From contig OY970200.1 of assembly GCA_963708235.1 (NCBI GenBank), forward strand, positions 310,001-374,000: a stretch of DNA of 64,000 nucleotides. Direction: 5' to 3'. Source of the stretch: G963708235 sp963708235. GTDB lineage: Bacteria; Actinomycetota; Acidimicrobiia; Spongiisociales; UBA5794. Under the pieces are notes generated by a model, which was not told the DNA's origin, ran no database searches, and saw only the letters and a list, made by a program, of their open reading frames with translations. Made by a program: the position numbers and the translations under genes. Each line of letters begins with the position of its first letter. Position 1 is the first letter of the stretch. Positions 60,604-64,000 of the stretch are shown here, piece by piece.

Positions 60604-61269
60604 ATGAGCCAGCGTGCAGCCGGATCATCCAATGAACCCGGACGTTCGGATGGGACCGGATCGGGGGTGGTCGGTGTGGTGCTGGCGGCCGGCTCCTCGG
60701 AGCGTATGGGCGGGGACGAGCCCAAGCAGCTTCTCCGGTTCGGCGACCTCACCATGGTGGCCGAGACGGTGTCGCACGCCAACCGGTCTCAACTGGACCG
60801 GGTCGTGGTGGTGGTGGGACCGTCGGCGGAGAAGGTCGCCGCCTCGATCCCCGACGGACGCCACGAGGTGGTCGAGAACCCGGACCATGCGGCGGGCAAC
60901 CTCACTTCGTTGCGGGCCGGCGCCGCGGTTGCCCCCGACGCCGACGCCGTGGTGGTGCTGCTGGCGGACATGCCGGGGGTCGCCGCCGGAGTCATCGATG
61001 CGCTGATCGCACGGTGGAACCGGGACCGACCTTGGGCCGTGATCACCGAGTACGCCGACGGTCTGCCCAACCACCCGTTCCTGCTCTCGGCCGACGCCCT
61101 GACGGTGGCCCTCGGTCAGGATGGCCCGAAACCGCTGTGGGATCTGCTGGTCGAGGAACCGCCCCAACCCGTCGACCGCCTGCCGCTCGCCGAACGGCCG
61201 CCGGTCGACATCGACACACCCGAGGACTACGCCGAGGCGCTCCGGCGCCGGGGAAATCCGACCGACTGA
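60604..61269 (+). CDS. MobA-like NTP transferase (molybdenum-cofactor cytidylyl/guanylyltransferase type)
   Basis: Nucleotidyltransferase of 221 residues. The nucleotide-binding signature VVGVVLAAGSSERMGGDEPK is followed by LLRFGDLTMVAETV, LTSLRAGAAVAPDADAVVVL and the metal-binding LLADMPGVAAGVIDALI, then YADGLPNHPFLLSADALTV. This pattern fits MocA/MobA-like enzymes that activate molybdopterin or other small molecules, rather than sugar-1-phosphate uridylyltransferases. No molybdoenzyme gene is nearby, so the substrate is uncertain. GAGAGG precedes the ATG. Confidence 0.86.
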   Translation: MSQRAAGSSNEPGRSDGTGSGVVGVVLAAGSSERMGGDEPKQLLRFGDLTMVAETVSHANRSQLDRVVVVVGPSAEKVAASIPDGRHEVVENPDHAAGNLTSLRAGAAVAPDADAVVVLLADMPGVAAGVIDALIARWNRDRPWAVITEYADGLPNHPFLLSADALTVALGQDGPKPLWDLLVEEPPQPVDRLPLAERPPVDIDTPEDYAEALRRRGNPTD

Positions 61270-61306
61270 TCGCCCTGCGGAGATCCGGCCGCTCCAGAAG
61301 GCGAGG

Positions 61307-61942
61307 TCAGGGGGTTGCCTGCAGTCGCGGGATGGCGGCCAGGCGATCGGCGTGGGAAGCCAGGTCGAAGTCCGGTTCGAGCATCCAGTGGAACGCAAGC
61401 CCGTTGAGCGTGGCCAGCACCAATTCCGCTCGTGCGGTGACCTCGGCGGCGCCGAGACCGGGCTGGGTGCGCTCGATGGCGCCGGCCAGCCGCTGCAGCC
61501 GCCGTTGATGGTGTCCGAGAAATCTCCTGGCCACATCCTCGTCGGTCAACCCACCGCTGGCGGCGAGCTGCACATAGATTCGGGCCAGTTCGGGCTGCTG
61601 CTCGACAAAATGACCGTAGGCGGCGATCAGGTCATCGACGGTCTCGGTGTCGGTCGCCAACGGCCCGGCGTCGGCGGCGGCGATCGCCTCGGCGATCACC
61701 CGCAGCACCGCCTCCTCCTTCGAGGAGAACAGGTTGTAGAAGCTTCCCGCCTGGATCCCGGCCCGGGCGCAGATCGCCTTGAGGGTGGTTCCCTCGAGAC
61801 CCGACTCGCTCAGCAGTTCCCGGGTGGCCTCGATGATCCGCCCCTCGGTGCGGATCCCCGCCTGATATCTCGCCAATGTTCCCTCCGACAGAGCTGGTGC
61901 GAAGTCGTCCCACCGCGGTCCGGCGCTGGCCCTGGACCCCAC
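61307..61942 (-). CDS. TetR-family transcriptional regulator
   Basis: Repressor-type protein of 211 residues. The N-terminal helix-turn-helix is TLKAICARAGIQAGSFYNLF then SSKEEAVLRVIAEAI. The C-terminal ligand domain includes VEQQPELARIYVQLAASGGL and LATLNGLAFHWMLEPDFDL. It is divergent from an acyl-CoA dehydrogenase gene, a common arrangement in which the regulator controls the neighbour in response to acyl-CoA; that ligand is inference. GTG start at 61942, behind a TAGCCT box 6 bases upstream. Confidence 0.93.
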   Translation of the reverse strand: MGSRASAGPRWDDFAPALSEGTLARYQAGIRTEGRIIEATRELLSESGLEGTTLKAICARAGIQAGSFYNLFSSKEEAVLRVIAEAIAAADAGPLATDTETVDDLIAAYGHFVEQQPELARIYVQLAASGGLTDEDVARRFLGHHQRRLQRLAGAIERTQPGLGAAEVTARAELVLATLNGLAFHWMLEPDFDLASHADRLAAIPRLQATP

Positions 61943-61948
61943 GCTCCG

Positions 61949-61954
61949 AGGCTA
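61949..61954 (-). promoter_or_regulatory. -10 box of a probable leaderless promoter (TetR gene)
   Basis: TAGCCT on the minus strand, 6 bases before the GTG at 61942. Confidence 0.5.
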
Positions 61955-62072
61955 GCGCTGCAAGGTCGAGCGGTGTCGTCGAGTCGGTGTGTCCGTGCGG
62001 TGCGCCGAAGGCGGCGCCCCCTGCCGGCGGCTCCCGGACGGAAAATCTCTCTCCCGATCCTAAAATAGAACG

Positions 62073-62078
62073 TATACT
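62073..62078 (+). promoter_or_regulatory. -10 box upstream of the acyl-CoA dehydrogenase
   Basis: TATACT in an AT-rich patch (CCTAAAATAGAACGTATACT). It lies about 104 bases before the ATG at 62182, in the divergent region shared with the TetR gene; the operator is expected here. Confidence 0.45.
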
Positions 62079-62181
62079 CAAAAAGATGCCCGGCGCAGCG
62101 TGGTCACGCCGGGCCGGTGCCGTCGCCACGTCGCCACGCCTGCGGGTTGGTGGACCCGTCGCCGATCGGAGAGGATCCGCA

Positions 62182-63993
62182 ATGAGTCATTACAAGAGCA
62201 ACCTCCGAGATATCGAGTTCAACCTCTTCGAGGTTCTGGGGATCGACGATCTGCTCGCCCATGATGTCTACGGCGGGTTCGACGGCGCCACCGTCAGGCA
62301 GATCCTCGGCGAGTTGCGACGCCTCGCCACCGACGACATGGCCGCATCGTTCGCCGATGCCGACCGGCACCCGCCCACGCTCGACAACGGTGTGGTCACC
62401 CTTCCCGACTCGATGAAGCGATCGATCGATGCGTTCTACGAGGGTGGTTGGGACATGCTCGCCGTCCCCCCCGAACTCGGAGGAATGGGGGCCCCTGCCC
62501 TGGTGCGGTGGGCAGGCCAGGAGATGCTGGTCGGCGCCAACCCGGCCGCCTACTTCTACATCAGCGGTGGGATGATGGCGGTGGTGCTCGGTGCCGTGGG
62601 GACCCCGGAGCAGGTCGAGCGGTGGGCGCGGCCGATACTGGAGCGGCGGTGGGCCGCAACGATGGTGCTCACCGAGCCCGATGCGGGATCGGACGTCGGC
62701 GCCGCCACCACCAGGGCCGTGCCTGTGGACGAAGCCGGGCACGTCTACCACCTCGAAGGGGTCAAGCGGTTCATCACCGCCGCCGGGACCGACTACCACG
62801 AGAACATCGTCCACCTGGTGCTCGCACGCCCCCCGGACGCCCAACCCGGCACCAAGGGCCTTTCGATGTTCATCGTTCCCCATCACCTCGTGAACGACGA
62901 CGGGTCGCTCGGAGACCGCAACGGTGTCGAGATCACCTCACTCGAGGACAAGATGGGGATCAAGGCCTCCACCACCTGCGAGCTCACCTTCGGGACGGAC
63001 CGACCCTGTGTCGGCTACCTGGTCGGTGGGGTTCACGACGGGATCCGTCAGATGTTCCACATCATCGAGGATGCGCGGATGCTGATCGGGACCAAGTCGA
63101 TGTCCACACTCTCCACCGGGTACCTCAACGCTCTCGAGTACGCCAAGGAACGGGTGCAGGGCGCCGATCTGACCAACACCGCCGACAAGACGGCGCCGCG
63201 GGTCGAGATCATCCGCCACCCCGATGTGCGTCGTCTCCTGATGCTGCAGAAGGCGCACGCCGAGGGGATGCGGGCGCTGATGCTGTACTCCGCATGGAGC
63301 CTCGATCAGGCGCGGGTCGCCCCGGAGGATCCGCACTGGCAGAAGTTGACCGCCCTGCTGCTCCCGATGCTCAAGGGGTATTCGTCGGAGAAGGCCTACG
63401 AACTGCTCGGGCAGTCACTCCAGGTGTTCGGCGGCTCGGGGTTCACCCGGGACTACCCGATGGAGCAGTACATCCGCGACGTCAAGATCGACTCGCTCTA
63501 CGAGGGCACCACCGCCATCCAGGCGCTCGACCTCTTCTTCCGGAAGATCGCCCGCGACCAGGCCGCAACGCTGATGCGCGTCGCCGAGGAGATCCTCCAT
63601 CTGGTCAAGGGCGGGTCCGACGACTTCGCCGACGAGAGGGAACGTCTCGGTCATGCCCTCGACGACGCCCAGGCCCATGTCGGCATCATGGTCGAGCACG
63701 CCATGGCTTCCGGAGACGACCCCACCGTCCTCTACAAGGTCGGGTTGCATGCGAACGCCCTGCTGGAGAGTCTCTCCGAGGTGATCATCGCCTGGTTGCT
63801 GCTGCGCCACGGTCAGGTTGCCGCGGCGGCGCTGGAGGCAACGCCGACCGAGCAGGATCGCCACTTCTATGAGGGCAAGGTGGCCTCGGCACGGTTCTTC
63901 ATCGCCCATGTCGCACCCAAGATCGCCATGCGACGCCACGCCGCCGAGTCGGAGGACGGATGGCTGATGACGCTGCCGGATGCCGCCTACTGA
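62182..63993 (+). CDS. acyl-CoA dehydrogenase, long ACAD type
   Basis: FAD-dependent dehydrogenase of 603 residues catalysing the first step of beta-oxidation. Domains: N-terminal helical part with a short ACAD N-extension (MSHYKSNLRDIEFNLFEVLG), the mid beta-barrel with TMVLTEPDAGSDVGAATTRA and KRFITAAGTDYHE, the C-terminal helical domain with QVFGGSGFTRDYPMEQYIRD and the catalytic Glu in VKIDSLYEGTTAIQALDLFF, and an additional C-terminal domain (FYEGKVASARFFIAHVAPKI). This 600-residue form is the FadE5/DmdC-like subfamily with broad acyl chain range. GAGAGG is 8 bases before the ATG. Regulated most likely by the divergent TetR protein. It complements fadI-fadJ at the left side of the window. 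Confidence 0.95.
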   Translation: MSHYKSNLRDIEFNLFEVLGIDDLLAHDVYGGFDGATVRQILGELRRLATDDMAASFADADRHPPTLDNGVVTLPDSMKRSIDAFYEGGWDMLAVPPELGGMGAPALVRWAGQEMLVGANPAAYFYISGGMMAVVLGAVGTPEQVERWARPILERRWAATMVLTEPDAGSDVGAATTRAVPVDEAGHVYHLEGVKRFITAAGTDYHENIVHLVLARPPDAQPGTKGLSMFIVPHHLVNDDGSLGDRNGVEITSLEDKMGIKASTTCELTFGTDRPCVGYLVGGVHDGIRQMFHIIEDARMLIGTKSMSTLSTGYLNALEYAKERVQGADLTNTADKTAPRVEIIRHPDVRRLLMLQKAHAEGMRALMLYSAWSLDQARVAPEDPHWQKLTALLLPMLKGYSSEKAYELLGQSLQVFGGSGFTRDYPMEQYIRDVKIDSLYEGTTAIQALDLFFRKIARDQAATLMRVAEEILHLVKGGSDDFADERERLGHALDDAQAHVGIMVEHAMASGDDPTVLYKVGLHANALLESLSEVIIAWLLLRHGQVAAAALEATPTEQDRHFYEGKVASARFFIAHVAPKIAMRRHAAESEDGWLMTLPDAAY

Positions 63994-64000
63994 CCGCCGG

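Overview
The window looks like a chromosomal segment from a high-GC actinobacterium, most likely of the class Acidimicrobiia. The best single clue is the S8 protease at the left edge, whose C-terminal S-layer-homology-like repeats carry the GCNPPxNTxFCPxxxVTRGQMAxF pattern that I associate with Acidimicrobiia. Other support: very strong third-position GC throughout, a class F-like sortase next to a DUF4397 surface protein, VapBC, UvrD2 and a SigE-type ECF sigma factor, and many genes with no Shine-Dalgarno sequence but a TAnnnT box 5 to 9 bases before the start codon, which fits leaderless transcription. No rRNA, tRNA, CRISPR array, prophage or transposase gene was seen.

Layout. 1-5.8 kb: secreted subtilase (cut by the window edge), then a fadI-fadJ beta-oxidation pair. 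6-12.5 kb: small unknown protein, redoxin, a block of GC-rich intergenic repeats, the two separately encoded LigD modules (ligase and polymerase) on either side of a lipoprotein, and a SolA-like amine oxidase. 12.6-18 kb: a 56-residue coiled-coil protein, Hsp20 with a HAIR-like operator, a DUF4397 surface protein with its sortase, and a secreted CocE/NonD-type peptidase. 18-24.6 kb: a kdp remnant (kdpF intact, kdpA cut short) divergent from nifJ, which overlaps a dihydroorotate-dehydrogenase-like gene, then L-asparaginase. 24.7-32.7 kb: YbaY-like lipoprotein, RDD protein with a repeat-rich partner, an enoyl-CoA hydratase, a ceramidase-like membrane protein, UvrD-type helicase, DNA polymerase IV and a haem-binding protein.

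32.8-41.5 kb: O-antigen-ligase/TPR protein, ECF sigma factor and a membrane-anchored propeller-like protein in one operon, then a universal stress protein, a rhodanese, an M36 metallopeptidase and a cupredoxin lipoprotein. 41.8-46.2 kb: a five-gene minus-strand operon in which a two-component system is interleaved with an APH-like phosphotransferase and two membrane proteins with extremely acidic low-complexity tails (Ser-Pro-Asp repeats and 24 consecutive Asp). This is the least familiar assembly in the window. 46.4-51.6 kb: gamma-carbonic-anhydrase-like protein, vapBC, 2-hydroxyacid dehydrogenase, typA and a DUF5995 protein. 51.6-64 kb: a cobalamin-binding protein with the CarH-type W-x9-EH motif but no DNA-binding domain, divergent from a DUF2867-type NAD(P)-binding protein; a class V aminotransferase, a UvrD2-like helicase, a Tat-exported TIM-barrel protein, a MobA-like nucleotidyltransferase, and a TetR regulator divergent from an acyl-CoA dehydrogenase.

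Five genes, including the housekeeping gene typA and an OmpR-type response regulator, are each interrupted by what looks like a single-base indel with perfect protein continuity in the next frame. They are better read as consensus errors in the assembly than as five independent pseudogenes; each is given here as one gene. The functional picture is an aerobic or microaerobic heterotroph with fatty-acid beta-oxidation (fadI, fadJ, ACAD, ECH), a pyruvate:ferredoxin oxidoreductase for low-oxygen or reductive carbon metabolism, secreted proteases, and several envelope-sensing systems.
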